Below are positions 33,293 to 42,755 of a stretch of DNA of 64,000 nt, piece by piece; the first letter of the stretch is position 1; each line of letters opens with the position of its first letter. The DNA is from Shimia thalassica (GTDB lineage Bacteria > Pseudomonadota > Alphaproteobacteria > Rhodobacterales > Rhodobacteraceae): positions 868,001-932,000 of the forward strand of contig NZ_CYTW01000001.1 of NCBI RefSeq assembly GCF_001458215.1. The letters are read 5' to 3'. Under the pieces are notes generated by a model, which was not told the DNA's origin, did not search any database, and saw only the letters and a program-made list of their open reading frames with translations. The translations under genes and the position numbers were made by a program.

Positions 33293-35466
33293 ACTCGAAG
33301 CGCGCAATCTACTCTTGGTTAACTGTGCTGATCGTCTCTTTGATGTCGATCATCCCTATGCAGGCACAGGCCGACAGTCTCGCCAGTTTTTTGCCGGATA
33401 TCGCGCCTGCTGACCTTGCGCCGGACGCCGATGCATTTGGCCCCATTCGCGAAGACGTGGGTGTCGCACCTGTTCTGAAAGGCGGCGAAACCATCGCTTG
33501 GGCCTTTCTGACCTCTGATTTTGTTGGCACCACCGGGTACTCGGGCAAGCCTATCCATGTGATTGCATCCATCGATGCCGACGCCGTTTTGACCGGTGTA
33601 AAGCTGGTCAAACACTCGGAACCGATTGTGTTGATCGGTATTCCCAACTCGAAAATGCTGAAGCTGACCGAAGGCTATGCGGGTCTTGACCTCAAGGTCG
33701 AGGCGGAAACCGGCGGCGAAGGCCATGACCTCGACATCATTTCGGGGGCGACCGTCACCATCATGGTGATTGACGACAGCATTGTGCGCGCAGGTCTCAA
33801 AGTTTCTCGTGCCCTCGGGTTGGGCGGTTTGTCTCCCATCACGTCCGACGGCCCCAAACGTGAAATCGACATGACCATTGATCGGGCTCTGGATTGGGAC
33901 ACAATGACCGGAGACGGATCTGTGCGCCGCATGACGCTGGACATTGGCCAGATCAACAAAGCCTTTGAAGACACCGGCGATGAACGGGCCGCAAAACGCC
34001 CCGAAGCGGGCGCGGTGGACGACACCTTTATCGACATGCATATGGCGCTGGTCAGCGTGCCCTCGATCGGCCGCAGCCTGCTCGGAGACGCCGAATACGA
34101 GAACCTTGTTGCGTGGCTGGAACCGGGTGAGCAGGCGATCCTTGTTCTGGGCCGTGGCGCCTACAGCTTTAAAGGGTCGGGATATGTTCGGGGCGGCATT
34201 TTTGATCGCATCCAGCTTATCCAGGGCGACAATGGCGTGCGTTTCTTTGACAAACAACAGCGCCGCTTGGGGGCTTTGGCCACAGGGGACAGCCCCTCTT
34301 TCACCGAGCTGGACATCTTCAAAATTCCCGCAGACGCCGAATTTGACCCCACCGAACCCTTCCGTCTTCAGCTTCTGGTCCAACGTGCGGTTGGCGCAAT
34401 CGAGAAGATCTTTCTGACCTATGACCTCGGCTATAAACTGCCCGAGAGTTTCCTGCTGCCCGTCGCTGCGCCCGTAGTCGTCGATGACGCCACAGACGAG
34501 GCCGCCGCCAAGTCCGCGCTTTGGAAACGCATCTGGAAAGACAAACAGGTGGAAATCGCCGTGCTGGGCCTCATGCTTCTGGTGCTGACGGCTGTCTTCT
34601 TCTTCCAGTTTCAGGCGACGATGAATGCGCGTGTCTTCTACTGGTTCCGCATCGGCTACCTGTCTGTCACGCTGGTCTTTCTGGGATGGTATGCCAACGC
34701 CCAACTGTCCGTCGTCAACCTGATGGCGCTGGCGGGCAGCCTCAGATCAGGCTTTACGTGGGACGCGTTCCTGATGGACCCTCTGGTGTTCATCCAGTGG
34801 TTCGCGGTGGCCGCTGCCCTGCTGTTCTGGGGACGTGGCGCCTATTGCGGCTGGCTGTGCCCCTTTGGTGCCCTGCAAGAGCTGACCAACAAACTCGCCT
34901 GTGCGCTGAAGGTGCCGCAATGGACCTTGCCATGGGGGCTGCACGAACGCCTCTGGCCCCTGAAATACATGATCTTCCTCGGCCTCTTTGCCTTGTCGAT
35001 GGTGTCGATCCCGCTGGCCGAAACCTATGCCGAGATCGAGCCGTTCAAAACCGCGATCATTCTGAAGTTCGTGCGTGACTGGCCGTTCGTCGTGTTTGCC
35101 TTGCTGCTGCTGTTGGCCGGTCTGTTCATCGAACGCTTCTATTGCCGTTACCTGTGCCCGCTCGGGGGGGCATTGGCCATCCCCGCGCGCATCCGCATGT
35201 TCGACTGGCTGCGCCGATACAAGGAATGCGGCAGCCCCTGCCAGACATGCGCCAATGAATGCCCCGTTCAGGCGATCCACCCCACCGGTGAAATCAACCC
35301 GAACGAATGTGTCGACTGCCTGCACTGTCAGGTTCTCTACCAGTCCGAAACCAAATGTCCGGTCGTCATCCGTCAGCTCAAGCGACGGGCGAAGGTCGGC
35401 TCGGCTGAGATCAAGATCCCTGTGGGTCAACCGCCGAAAAATCACCCGAATGCCAAACCGACTTAG
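33289..35466 (+). CDS. nosR: NosR, flavin/Fe-S regulator of N2O reductase
   Basis: The 725-residue membrane protein has a signal segment, an FMN-binding periplasmic domain ([17 protein letters not shown] with the FMN threonine site), five or six transmembrane helices, two CxxxCP motifs ([13 protein letters not shown] and [11 protein letters not shown]), and a C-terminal ferredoxin-like part with two 4Fe-4S motifs ([17 protein letters not shown]...CP). NosR supports expression and electron delivery to NosZ at the membrane. The start is GTG, supported by AAAGGAGG upstream. It begins the nosRZDFYLX core. Confidence 0.96.
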   Translation: MNSKRAIYSWLTVLIVSLMSIIPMQAQADSLASFLPDIAPADLAPDADAFGPIREDVGVAPVLKGGETIAWAFLTSDFVGTTGYSGKPIHVIASIDADAVLTGVKLVKHSEPIVLIGIPNSKMLKLTEGYAGLDLKVEAETGGEGHDLDIISGATVTIMVIDDSIVRAGLKVSRALGLGGLSPITSDGPKREIDMTIDRALDWDTMTGDGSVRRMTLDIGQINKAFEDTGDERAAKRPEAGAVDDTFIDMHMALVSVPSIGRSLLGDAEYENLVAWLEPGEQAILVLGRGAYSFKGSGYVRGGIFDRIQLIQGDNGVRFFDKQQRRLGALATGDSPSFTELDIFKIPADAEFDPTEPFRLQLLVQRAVGAIEKIFLTYDLGYKLPESFLLPVAAPVVVDDATDEAAAKSALWKRIWKDKQVEIAVLGLMLLVLTAVFFFQFQATMNARVFYWFRIGYLSVTLVFLGWYANAQLSVVNLMALAGSLRSGFTWDAFLMDPLVFIQWFAVAAALLFWGRGAYCGWLCPFGALQELTNKLACALKVPQWTLPWGLHERLWPLKYMIFLGLFALSMVSIPLAETYAEIEPFKTAIILKFVRDWPFVVFALLLLLAGLFIERFYCRYLCPLGGALAIPARIRMFDWLRRYKECGSPCQTCANECPVQAIHPTGEINPNECVDCLHCQVLYQSETKCPVVIRQLKRRAKVGSAEIKIPVGQPPKNHPNAKPT

Positions 35467-35486
35467 GATTCTTGAAGGAGGAAACC

Positions 35487-37400
35487 ATGTCTGAAGAAAT
35501 CAAAAAAGGCCTATCGATGACCCGCCGCGGTATGCTCGGCGCCACTGCAACCGGAGCCGTTCTGGCCACCACCGGTGTCGGCGGCTCAATGCTCGGCGCC
35601 ACCCCCGCCCAGGCGGCTGGTGCCAAGGTGAACCTCGCGCCGGGCGAGCTCGACGAATACTACGGTTTCTGGTCCTCGGGCCAGACCGGCGAGCTGCGCA
35701 TTCTGGGCATGCCGTCGATGCGTGAACTGATGCGCGTGCCCGTGTTCAACCGCTGCTCGGCCACCGGCTGGGGCCAAACCAACGAGTCCCTGAAAATCCT
35801 GACCGAGGGCCTCTTGCCCGAGACCAAGGAATTCCTCGCCGCCAACGGCAAGGTCACCTATGACAACGGCGACCTGCACCACCCGCACATGTCGTTCACC
35901 GATGGCACCTATGATGGCCGCTATCTGTTCATGAACGACAAGGCCAACACCCGTGTGGCCCGCGTGCGTTGCGATGTGATGAAAACAGACAAGATCATCG
36001 AAATCCCCAACGCCCATGACATCCACGGTCTGCGCCCGCAAAAATTCCCACGCACGGGCTATGTCTTTGCCAATGGCGAACACGAAGCCCCGCTGGTGAA
36101 CGATGGCAAAATCCTTGATGACCCGTCGCAATATGTGAACATCTTTACCGCCATTGATGGCGACGAGATGGAAGTCGCATGGCAGGTGATCGTGTCGGGC
36201 AACCTCGACAACACCGATTGCGATTATCAAGGCAAATATGCCTTCTCGACCTCGTATAACTCGGAAATGGGTGTGAACCTCTCCGAGATGACCGAGAACG
36301 AGATGGACCACGTTGTTGTCTTCAACATCAAGGCCATCGAAGAGGCCATCGCCGCTGGAAACTATCAGGAACTGAAAGGCGCCAAGGTTGTCGACGGCCG
36401 TAAAGAAGCCAAAAGCAACTTTACCCGCTACATCCCGATCCCGAACTCGCCCCACGGCGTGAACGCGGCACCGGACAAACGCCACATCTGTATCAACGGC
36501 AAACTGTCCCCCACCGTTTCGGTGATTGATGTTCAGAAACTGGATGCGCTGTTCACCGATGGTGCCGACGAACGCTCGGCGATTGTGGCCGAACCACAGC
36601 TGGGCCTTGGCCCGCTTCACACCGCGTTCGACAACAAGGGCAACGCCTATACAACGCTGTTCCTCGACAGCCAGGTTGTGAAATGGAACATCGAAGATGC
36701 CATCGCGGCCTTTGCTGGCAAAGACGTGGATCCGATCAAAGACAAGGTCGACGTGCATTACCAACCGGGTCACAACTCGACTTCGATGGGCGAAACCTCC
36801 GAGGCTGACGGCAAGTGGCTGATTTCGATGAACAAGTTCTCGAAAGACCGCTTCCTGAATGTCGGTCCGCTGAAGCCTGAAAACGAACAGTTGATCGATA
36901 TCTCGGGCGACAAGATGAAGGTGGTCCATGATGGCCCGACCTTTGCTGAACCGCACGATTCCATCATTGTGCACCGCTCGAAGGTGAACCCCGTCGATGT
37001 CTGGGACCGGAACGATCCGATGTGGGCCGACGCGCGCGCACAGGCCGAGGTCGACGGCATCGATCTGGACGATTGGCAGGACACTGTCATCCGCGACGGC
37101 AACAAGGTCCGCGTCTACATGTCCAGCCAGGCCCCGAACTTTGCTCTCGAGCAGTTCTCGGTCAAGCAAGGCGACGAGGTCACCGTGATTGTTACCAACC
37201 TTGATGACATCGATGACCTGACCCACGGCTTCTGTATGGCGAACTTTGGCGTTGCCATGGAAATCGGCCCACAAGCCACCGCATCCGTGACCTTCGTTGC
37301 GGAACGTCCCGGTGTGCACTGGTTCTATTGCCAGTGGTTCTGTCACGCCCTCCACATGGAGATGCGCGGCCGGATGTTTGTAGAACCTCGCGAGGCATAA
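35487..37400 (+). CDS. nosZ: Nitrous oxide reductase NosZ (clade I, Tat-exported)
   Basis: The 637-residue enzyme reduces N2O to N2 in the periplasm. A twin-arginine signal ([13 protein letters not shown]) precedes the beta-propeller, whose CuZ site includes DLHHPHMSF and other His-containing loops. The C-terminal cupredoxin domain carries CuA ligands Cys615, Cys619, His623 and Met626 in [12 protein letters not shown]. Tat-type export and this gene order mark the typical (clade I) form. A GGAGG sequence precedes the ATG at 35487; the frame could be read from five codons earlier, but that lies on the Shine-Dalgarno. Confidence 0.98.
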   Translation: MSEEIKKGLSMTRRGMLGATATGAVLATTGVGGSMLGATPAQAAGAKVNLAPGELDEYYGFWSSGQTGELRILGMPSMRELMRVPVFNRCSATGWGQTNESLKILTEGLLPETKEFLAANGKVTYDNGDLHHPHMSFTDGTYDGRYLFMNDKANTRVARVRCDVMKTDKIIEIPNAHDIHGLRPQKFPRTGYVFANGEHEAPLVNDGKILDDPSQYVNIFTAIDGDEMEVAWQVIVSGNLDNTDCDYQGKYAFSTSYNSEMGVNLSEMTENEMDHVVVFNIKAIEEAIAAGNYQELKGAKVVDGRKEAKSNFTRYIPIPNSPHGVNAAPDKRHICINGKLSPTVSVIDVQKLDALFTDGADERSAIVAEPQLGLGPLHTAFDNKGNAYTTLFLDSQVVKWNIEDAIAAFAGKDVDPIKDKVDVHYQPGHNSTSMGETSEADGKWLISMNKFSKDRFLNVGPLKPENEQLIDISGDKMKVVHDGPTFAEPHDSIIVHRSKVNPVDVWDRNDPMWADARAQAEVDGIDLDDWQDTVIRDGNKVRVYMSSQAPNFALEQFSVKQGDEVTVIVTNLDDIDDLTHGFCMANFGVAMEIGPQATASVTFVAERPGVHWFYCQWFCHALHMEMRGRMFVEPREA

Positions 37401-37404
37401 ACCG

Positions 37405-38664
37405 ATGAAATGGCTTCTGACCGCTCTGACATTACTGACCGCTGACTGCGTCCTGGCGGCGGATTGGGACGTGCCGGCGCGGGCCGGAGCCATTTCAAAA
37501 ACTCTGGCGCAGGCGGCGGATGGGGACACCCTTCGCCTGCGTCCCGGCCTCTATCTCGAAAATGTCGTGCTGGACCGGCCTGTCATTCTGGACGGGCAGG
37601 GGCACGCGACAATTGACGGGCAGGGCAACGGCAGTGTGATCACGGTCACCGGCACAGACATCACCGTCACAGGCGTGACCGTGATCGGGTCCGGTTCCTC
37701 TCACGAGACGATCGACAGCGGCATCAAGCTGACCAAGACCGCACGCGCGCCGCAGATTACCGACAATGTTGTTTTGGGAAACCTCTATGGCATCGACATC
37801 CACGGGGCGCGCAATGCCTATGTCGCGGGAAACCGGATCGAAGGACGTCTGGATCACCACGTGAACGCGCGCGGCAACGGTGTGTATGTCTGGAATGCCC
37901 CCGGCGCCGTGGTTGACGGCAATGACATCCGGTTCGGGCGGGACGGTATCTTTGTCAATTCAAGCCGTAAGAACATCTTTCGCAACAACCTGTTTCGCGA
38001 CCTGCGTTTCGCGGTGCATTATATGTATGCCGACGACAGCGAAGTCTCGGGCAACGTCTCGATCGGCAACGATCTGGGGTATGCGGTGATGTTTTCGACG
38101 CGGGTGCGGGTGGTCGACAACGTGTCGGTCAACGACCGCGAACATGGCGTGATGCTGAACTATACCAACCGCAGCGAGATCCGCGGGAACTATGTACAAA
38201 ACGCACAAGAGAAGTGCACATTTTTGTACAATTCACACAAAAACCAGTTTTCGGACAACTGGTTCGAAGGGTGTGGCATCGGAATCCACTTTACCGCAGG
38301 CAGCCAGAAAAACCGCATTCTGGGAAATGCCTTTGTCGGAAACCGGACGCAGGTGAAATTTGTCTCTTCCAAATGGCACGAGTGGTCCGAAGAGGGCCGC
38401 GGCAACTATTGGAGCGACAATGCGGCCTATGATGTGAACGGCGACGGGATCGGCGATGCCCCGTACCGCCCGAATGACAGTATGGACCATGTTTTATGGA
38501 CCCAACCTGCGGCGAAGATGTTGCTTGGATCGCCCGCAGTTCAACTGGTGCGCTGGTCTCAGGCCGCCTTTCCGGCCCTGTTGCCGGGCGGCGTGATTGA
38601 CAGCAATCCCCTTATGAAACCCGTCAGACCAGACGTTAGCGAAAAGGTGCCTCATGACGGATAA
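37405..38664 (+). CDS. nosD: NosD, periplasmic copper-processing protein
   Basis: The 419-residue protein has a signal peptide (MKWLLTALTLLTADCVLA) and a right-handed beta-helix with CASH-type repeats (GIDIHGARNAYVAGNRIEG; GIFVNSSRKNIFRNNLFRD; GVMLNYTNRSEIRGNYVQN). NosD helps form the CuZ centre of NosZ together with NosF and NosY. It begins 4 nt after nosZ and its end overlaps nosF. Confidence 0.96.
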   Translation: MKWLLTALTLLTADCVLAADWDVPARAGAISKTLAQAADGDTLRLRPGLYLENVVLDRPVILDGQGHATIDGQGNGSVITVTGTDITVTGVTVIGSGSSHETIDSGIKLTKTARAPQITDNVVLGNLYGIDIHGARNAYVAGNRIEGRLDHHVNARGNGVYVWNAPGAVVDGNDIRFGRDGIFVNSSRKNIFRNNLFRDLRFAVHYMYADDSEVSGNVSIGNDLGYAVMFSTRVRVVDNVSVNDREHGVMLNYTNRSEIRGNYVQNAQEKCTFLYNSHKNQFSDNWFEGCGIGIHFTAGSQKNRILGNAFVGNRTQVKFVSSKWHEWSEEGRGNYWSDNAAYDVNGDGIGDAPYRPNDSMDHVLWTQPAAKMLLGSPAVQLVRWSQAAFPALLPGGVIDSNPLMKPVRPDVSEKVPHDG

Positions 38665-39547
38665 GGCTCTGGAAATAAGTCAAGTTTTCAAAAAACGGGG
38701 CGCGACACCGGTATTGCAGGACGTGACCCTGAACGTCGCCACCGGAGAGCGCGTTGCCCTGCTTGGTCACAACGGTGCCGGTAAATCAACGTTGATCAAA
38801 TCGGTGCTGGGGCTGACCCCGATCCACGGCGGTTCAATCCGCGTGTCGGACGCCAAACCGGGCAGCGGCAAGGCCCGCCGCCTGACCTCGTTTTTGCCCG
38901 AGGCAATCAGCTTTCATCCGGCTCTGACGGGGCGCGAACAGCTCACCCTGTTTGCTCAGCTGTCGGGCGAAAAACCGGATATCGCGGCACTGCTGGAGCG
39001 TGTCGGTCTGGCCGACGCCCTTGATCGCCGCATTGGCACCTATTCCAAAGGCATGCGCCAGCGTCTGGGTCTGGCACAAGTTCTTTTGGGCAAACCTGCG
39101 GTGGCTCTTCTGGACGAGCCGACCAGCGGTCTTGACCCGATCTCGCGTCAGGATCTATATGAAATCATTGATGAATTAGCGGGTCAGGGCACAGCCGTCT
39201 TGATCGCCAGCCACGCCCTGACCGAGGTTGAGGCCCGCACGGATCGCATCGCCATCATGCGCAAGGGACGCGTCGTTGCGGATGACACGCTTGCGGGACT
39301 AAGCCGCCGCGCGGGACTTCAAACCAAAATACGCATCCGTGCCTCGCACAATGCAGATCTGATCGCGCGCCACATCGGGGGGCAGCGGATCAATGGGGCT
39401 TCTGTCGAAATTGCCTGTGACGTTGGTGACAAAATGGCGGCGCTTCGCCAGATCACCAGCCTTGGCGGCGAGGTCGAGGACATCGAAATCACCCCGCCGG
39501 GTCTGGAAGACCTGTACCGCCACTACGCACAGGAGATCAGACAATGA
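38654..39547 (+). CDS. nosF: NosF, ABC ATPase for N2O reductase maturation
   Basis: The 297-residue ATPase has Walker A GHNGAGKST (38-46), the signature YSKGMRQRLGLAQVL, Walker B VALLDEPTSGLD and the H-loop in LIASHALTEVE. With NosY it forms the transporter that supplies the NosD complex, proposed to carry a sulfur species for CuZ. It overlaps nosD by 11 nt and nosY by 4 nt. Confidence 0.96.
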   Translation: MTDKALEISQVFKKRGATPVLQDVTLNVATGERVALLGHNGAGKSTLIKSVLGLTPIHGGSIRVSDAKPGSGKARRLTSFLPEAISFHPALTGREQLTLFAQLSGEKPDIAALLERVGLADALDRRIGTYSKGMRQRLGLAQVLLGKPAVALLDEPTSGLDPISRQDLYEIIDELAGQGTAVLIASHALTEVEARTDRIAIMRKGRVVADDTLAGLSRRAGLQTKIRIRASHNADLIARHIGGQRINGASVEIACDVGDKMAALRQITSLGGEVEDIEITPPGLEDLYRHYAQEIRQ

Positions 39548-40365
39548 CACGTTTTCTTGCCATCGCATCTTGCGAGATGCGCATTCTTCGCCGCAACAGA
39601 TGGTTGTTCATGGCCACGCTGATCATGGTTTTGTTCGCCCTTGCGCTGACTTTTGCAGGCAGCGCGCCAACGGGTGCCCTTGGCGTTGATATGTTGACGA
39701 TATCCGTTGCCTCGATGACAACGCTTTCCGTTTATCTTGCCCCTCTTTTGGCACTGATGATCTCATTCGACGCGATTGCAGGGGACGCCGACCGAGGCAG
39801 TCTGGCCCTGTTGCTGTCCTATCCCGCCAGCCGTGGCGAGGTTCTTTTGGGTAAGTTCGCGGCGCATCTGGCGGCCTTGGCCTTTGCCATGATTGTGGGC
39901 TTTGGGGCTGCGGGGGCCGTTGCGGCGTGGTTCGGCGGCGCGGGCACGGACAGCCTGATCGCGCTGGGCCGGTTGATCGCAACCTCGATCTTGCTCGGGG
40001 GCGTGTTTCTAACACTTGGATATCTGATGTCTGCACTCAGCAAAAGCGCAACCTCGGCCGCAGGCATGTCTGCCGGATTGTGGGTGATTTTTGTGGTGTT
40101 GTTTGATCTTGGCCTTTTGGGGGCCGTTGTGGCCGATGACGGTGGCATGTTCACCAAGAAGATATTCCCGTGGGTCATGGTGGCCAATCCCGCCGATGCG
40201 TTTCGGGTGTGGAATATGGCGGCCTCAGATGGCGTTGCCCTGGCCAGCGGGATGACAAGCGCGGCGAAAGCCTTGCCCGTTTGGGCCGCGCCTTTGTCTC
40301 TCATGATTTGGCCGTTTCTGGGGTTCGCGGCGGCGCGCGGTGTTTTTGCAAGGATAGAGCCATGA
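39544..40365 (+). CDS. nosY: NosY, membrane permease for N2O reductase maturation
   Basis: The 273-residue integral membrane protein has six hydrophobic helices and the ABC-2-like NosY pattern (LLALMISFDAIAGDADRGSLALLLSYPASRGEVLLGKF). It forms the channel energised by NosF. It overlaps nosF and nosL by ATGA-type junctions, as in the standard nosDFYL order. Confidence 0.95.
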   Translation: MTRFLAIASCEMRILRRNRWLFMATLIMVLFALALTFAGSAPTGALGVDMLTISVASMTTLSVYLAPLLALMISFDAIAGDADRGSLALLLSYPASRGEVLLGKFAAHLAALAFAMIVGFGAAGAVAAWFGGAGTDSLIALGRLIATSILLGGVFLTLGYLMSALSKSATSAAGMSAGLWVIFVVLFDLGLLGAVVADDGGMFTKKIFPWVMVANPADAFRVWNMAASDGVALASGMTSAAKALPVWAAPLSLMIWPFLGFAAARGVFARIEP

Positions 40366-40886
40366 AACAATTTGCCTTGGTATTGATGGCACTCGCCGTG
40401 TTGGGCGGTTGCAAGGAAGAGGCTGCAAAGGCTCCTCCGGCGCCTGTTGATCTGACCGAAACGGCGCTCAGCTATTTCTGTCAGATGAACATTGCGGAAC
40501 ATGGGGGCCCGAAAGGGCAAATCCATCTTGAGGGCTATCCCGCGCCGATCTTCTTTGCGCAGGTGCGCGACCTCGTGGTGTATCTGAAAAGCCCCGAAAG
40601 AGACGCCGATATTGTTGCCATCTATGTGAGCGATATGAACGCCGCGTCGAGCTGGGAAGAGCCGGGGTTTGACAATTGGATCATGGCGCAGGAAGCGGTG
40701 TTTGTCGTCGGCGCACGCGTCGCAGGCGGCATGGGCGCACAGGAAGTGGTCCCTTTCTCGGATGCAGAGGGCGCGCAGGCTTTCGTCGAAAACTATGGGG
40801 GGGCGGCAATGACATTGGACGATATCCCGGATGAAGACGTGCTGGGGCCAATTGATTTCAAAATGAAGCTGGAGACACCGTCATGA
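40362..40886 (+). CDS. nosL: NosL, copper-binding outer-membrane lipoprotein
   Basis: The 174-residue product has a lipobox (LAVLGGCKEE, Cys17) and the NosL pattern YFCQMNIAEHGGPKGQIHL with the Cu(I)-binding Cys and Met residues. NosL delivers copper to apo-NosZ. The start at 40362 overlaps the nosY stop (ATGA); a longer frame upstream was rejected because the lipobox needs this start. Confidence 0.94.
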   Translation: MKQFALVLMALAVLGGCKEEAAKAPPAPVDLTETALSYFCQMNIAEHGGPKGQIHLEGYPAPIFFAQVRDLVVYLKSPERDADIVAIYVSDMNAASSWEEPGFDNWIMAQEAVFVVGARVAGGMGAQEVVPFSDAEGAQAFVENYGGAAMTLDDIPDEDVLGPIDFKMKLETPS

Positions 40887-41764
40887 GCCTGTTGAACCGC
40901 CGAGGTTTTCTGACGATTGCGGCTGCGAGCGCCGTTGTTCCTGTGGGGGCCAGAGCCAGCCAGCCGGCGGTTTGGTCGGGCCGCGCGATGGGCGCAGCTG
41001 TGTCCATGCAACTTGTCGGAGTGGATGAAACCAGATCGGAAATGGTCTTTCAAAAGGTCGAAAATGAACTGGAGAGATTGGAATACATCTTCAGCCTGTT
41101 TCGCACCGAGTCCGAGATAAGTCGTTTGAACCGCGATGGGGTTCTGCGGTTGCCTTCGCCTGATCTTTTGGCCGTTCTGGGGCTGGCGGGCACAGTGCAC
41201 CGCGCCAGCGCTGGGCGTTTTGATCCGACGATCCAACCTGTTTGGCAGGCTTTGGCGGAAGGACGACCCGTTGAAGAGGTCACGGACAAGGTGGGCTGGT
41301 CGCGGCTGCGCTTTGACGCAGGCATAGTTGAAGTCGATGGGGCGCTGACCTTGAATGGTATTGCGCAGGGCGCGATCACCGATCGCATTGTTGCGTTGTT
41401 GCGGTCTTTGGGGTTGCGCGACGTTCTGGTTGATATGGGTGAGATCGCAGCTTTGGGTCATCGGGCAGATGGACATCCATGGGCGGTTGGGGTTGCCGAT
41501 CCGGACGCACGGATCGTGGCGCGGTTGAACCTGTCCAACCGTGCCGTGGCTACCTCGGCACCACGGGCAACGTTGGTGGGGGCAGGGCAAGGTCACATCC
41601 TGTCGCCGGTCGGGGCCACGACCATGCACAACCTTGTATCGATTTCGGCGCCTCACGCGGCCTTGGCGGATGCCCTGTCGACGGCTGCTTGTCTTATGCC
41701 CGCGCATGAAATCGACGGGATGCTTGCCACATTTTCGGGAACCAAACTCGAAGTGCTGGCCTGA
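40883..41764 (+). CDS. nosX: NosX, ApbE-like FAD:protein FMN transferase
   Basis: The 293-residue protein has a twin-arginine-type leader (LNRRGFLTIAAASAVV) and the ApbE fold: GRFDPTIQPVWQAL, ALTLNGIAQGAITDRIVALL, DVLVDMGEIAALGHR. NosX attaches FMN covalently to NosR in the periplasm. It overlaps nosL by 4 nt and is the last gene of the nos operon, followed by a terminator. Confidence 0.93.
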   Translation: MSLLNRRGFLTIAAASAVVPVGARASQPAVWSGRAMGAAVSMQLVGVDETRSEMVFQKVENELERLEYIFSLFRTESEISRLNRDGVLRLPSPDLLAVLGLAGTVHRASAGRFDPTIQPVWQALAEGRPVEEVTDKVGWSRLRFDAGIVEVDGALTLNGIAQGAITDRIVALLRSLGLRDVLVDMGEIAALGHRADGHPWAVGVADPDARIVARLNLSNRAVATSAPRATLVGAGQGHILSPVGATTMHNLVSISAPHAALADALSTAACLMPAHEIDGMLATFSGTKLEVLA

Positions 41765-41783
41765 ACGATCAAGGTCATCGGGG

Positions 41784-41815
41784 AAAAGGGGGCAGCTTAT
41801 CGGGCTGCCCTTTTT
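41784..41815 (+). terminator. Rho-independent terminator of the nos operon
   Basis: GGGCAGC pairs with GCTGCCC around a short loop (TTATCGG), preceded by an A run and followed by a T run. It lies 20 nt after nosX and abuts the stop of the convergent small gene, so it could stop transcripts in both directions. Confidence 0.75.
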
Positions 41816-42070
41816 CTATTTATCCGAAAGGTGTGGGGGCGCGTCTGCCTCATCCATCAGGCCTCGCACCCATTTGCCCAAAAGCCATGTTGCCGGAATT
41901 CCCAACGGGACAGAGCACCAAAGCGCCAGATGCGGGGAAATGGCGGGCAAGCCGATGGCCTGCCACATCAGCCCGAGAAGAAACAGGTTGATGGCCACCG
42001 CTGCCATCGCAAACGGATAAAACACGAGGGAGAGTTTTCTGACGGTCCATCGGGTTTGCGCGTCGGGCAT
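41816..42070 (-). CDS. Small two-helix membrane protein, possibly NnrT-like
   Basis: The 84-residue product (MPDAQTRWTVRKLSLVFYPF start) has two transmembrane segments (AMAAVAINLFLLGLMW and LALWCSVPLGIPATWLL) and a short acidic tail. It is divergent from norC and has its own NNR-type box upstream. Proteins of this size called NnrT occur in denitrification clusters of Rhodobacterales; I note the resemblance from memory and cannot confirm it. Function unknown; an accessory role in nitric oxide metabolism is an inference. Confidence 0.7.
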   Translation of the reverse strand: MPDAQTRWTVRKLSLVFYPFAMAAVAINLFLLGLMWQAIGLPAISPHLALWCSVPLGIPATWLLGKWVRGLMDEADAPPHLSDK

Positions 42071-42139
42071 AAAGGCAGTCTCACATAGTTTCTGGGTTGG
42101 TCTGAGGGCCATGTTGTGCATCCCTTTTCGGGCTTTGCA

Positions 42140-42153
42140 TTGACTTTGGTTAG
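42140..42153. promoter_or_regulatory. NNR/DNR-type box upstream of the small membrane protein
   Basis: TTGAC-TTTG-GTTAG is a near-copy of the norC box (TTGAC-TTTC-GTTAA). It lies about 70 nt upstream of the start of the divergent gene at 42070 and 138 nt upstream of norC, so it could serve either. Confidence 0.5.
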
Positions 42154-42212
42154 GTGTTTTTTCCTTTTATTTTCAAGGCGCACGCGGCTGCTGCACACAA
42201 AACCTGATCTGC

Positions 42213-42226
42213 TTGACTTTCGTTAA
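42213..42226. promoter_or_regulatory. NNR/DNR-type Crp-Fnr box upstream of norC
   Basis: TTGAC-TTTC-GTTAA is close to the TTGAC-N4-GTCAA consensus for nitric-oxide-responsive Crp/Fnr regulators. It lies 65 nt upstream of the norC start codon, a common position for activation of norCB. Confidence 0.65.
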
Positions 42227-42290
42227 GGCCCTCCGCGTTCAGGATCGGCATTTTCTCTAAATCAACAATCAAGGCGCAAAGGAGAGCCCA

Positions 42291-42743
42291 ATGCGCGAAG
42301 TCATGACCAAAAGCATGGCCCGGAACATATTCTATGGCGGGTCCCTGTTTTTCATCATCATCTTCCTGGGACTATCAATCCACTCGCATCGCTACATCGT
42401 CACAACCTCGACCAATGCAGAGACGCTGACCGAAAGCGTCGCCGCCGGCAAAAAGGTTTGGGAAGACAAGGCATGCATCAACTGTCATTCGATCCTTGGG
42501 GAGGGTGCCTATTTCGCGCCCGAAGTCGCCAATGTGATGACCCGCTGGGGCGTCGCTGACGACCCCGAAGGCGCGTTTGACATGCTCAAAGGCTGGATGG
42601 ATGCCCAGCCGACCGGCATCGAAGGCCGCCGTCAAATGCCCCAGTTCAACCTGAGCGACGAAGAGGTCCAGAACCTGACCGACTTTTTCCTCTGGGTCGA
42701 GACAATCGACGCGCAGGGCTGGCCACCGAATGAAGCGGGCTAA
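42291..42743 (+). CDS. norC: Nitric oxide reductase cytochrome c subunit NorC
   Basis: The 150-residue subunit has an N-terminal membrane anchor (NIFYGGSLFFIIIFLGLSI) and a c-type heme site (CINCHS; Cys62, Cys65, His66) with Met116 as the likely axial ligand in RRQMPQF. It passes electrons to NorB. It leads the norCBQD operon and has an NNR-type box upstream. AAAGGAGAG precedes the start. Confidence 0.97.
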   Translation: MREVMTKSMARNIFYGGSLFFIIIFLGLSIHSHRYIVTTSTNAETLTESVAAGKKVWEDKACINCHSILGEGAYFAPEVANVMTRWGVADDPEGAFDMLKGWMDAQPTGIEGRRQMPQFNLSDEEVQNLTDFFLWVETIDAQGWPPNEAG

Positions 42744-42755
42744 GGAGACAGAGAC

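Noticed and set aside
35586-37529. 647-codon open frame on the minus strand opposite nosZ
   Set aside because: It is antisense to nosZ, with no recognisable domain; long open frames opposite GC-rich genes with strong codon bias are common. The same holds for the 461-codon frame opposite nosR (33319-34704).
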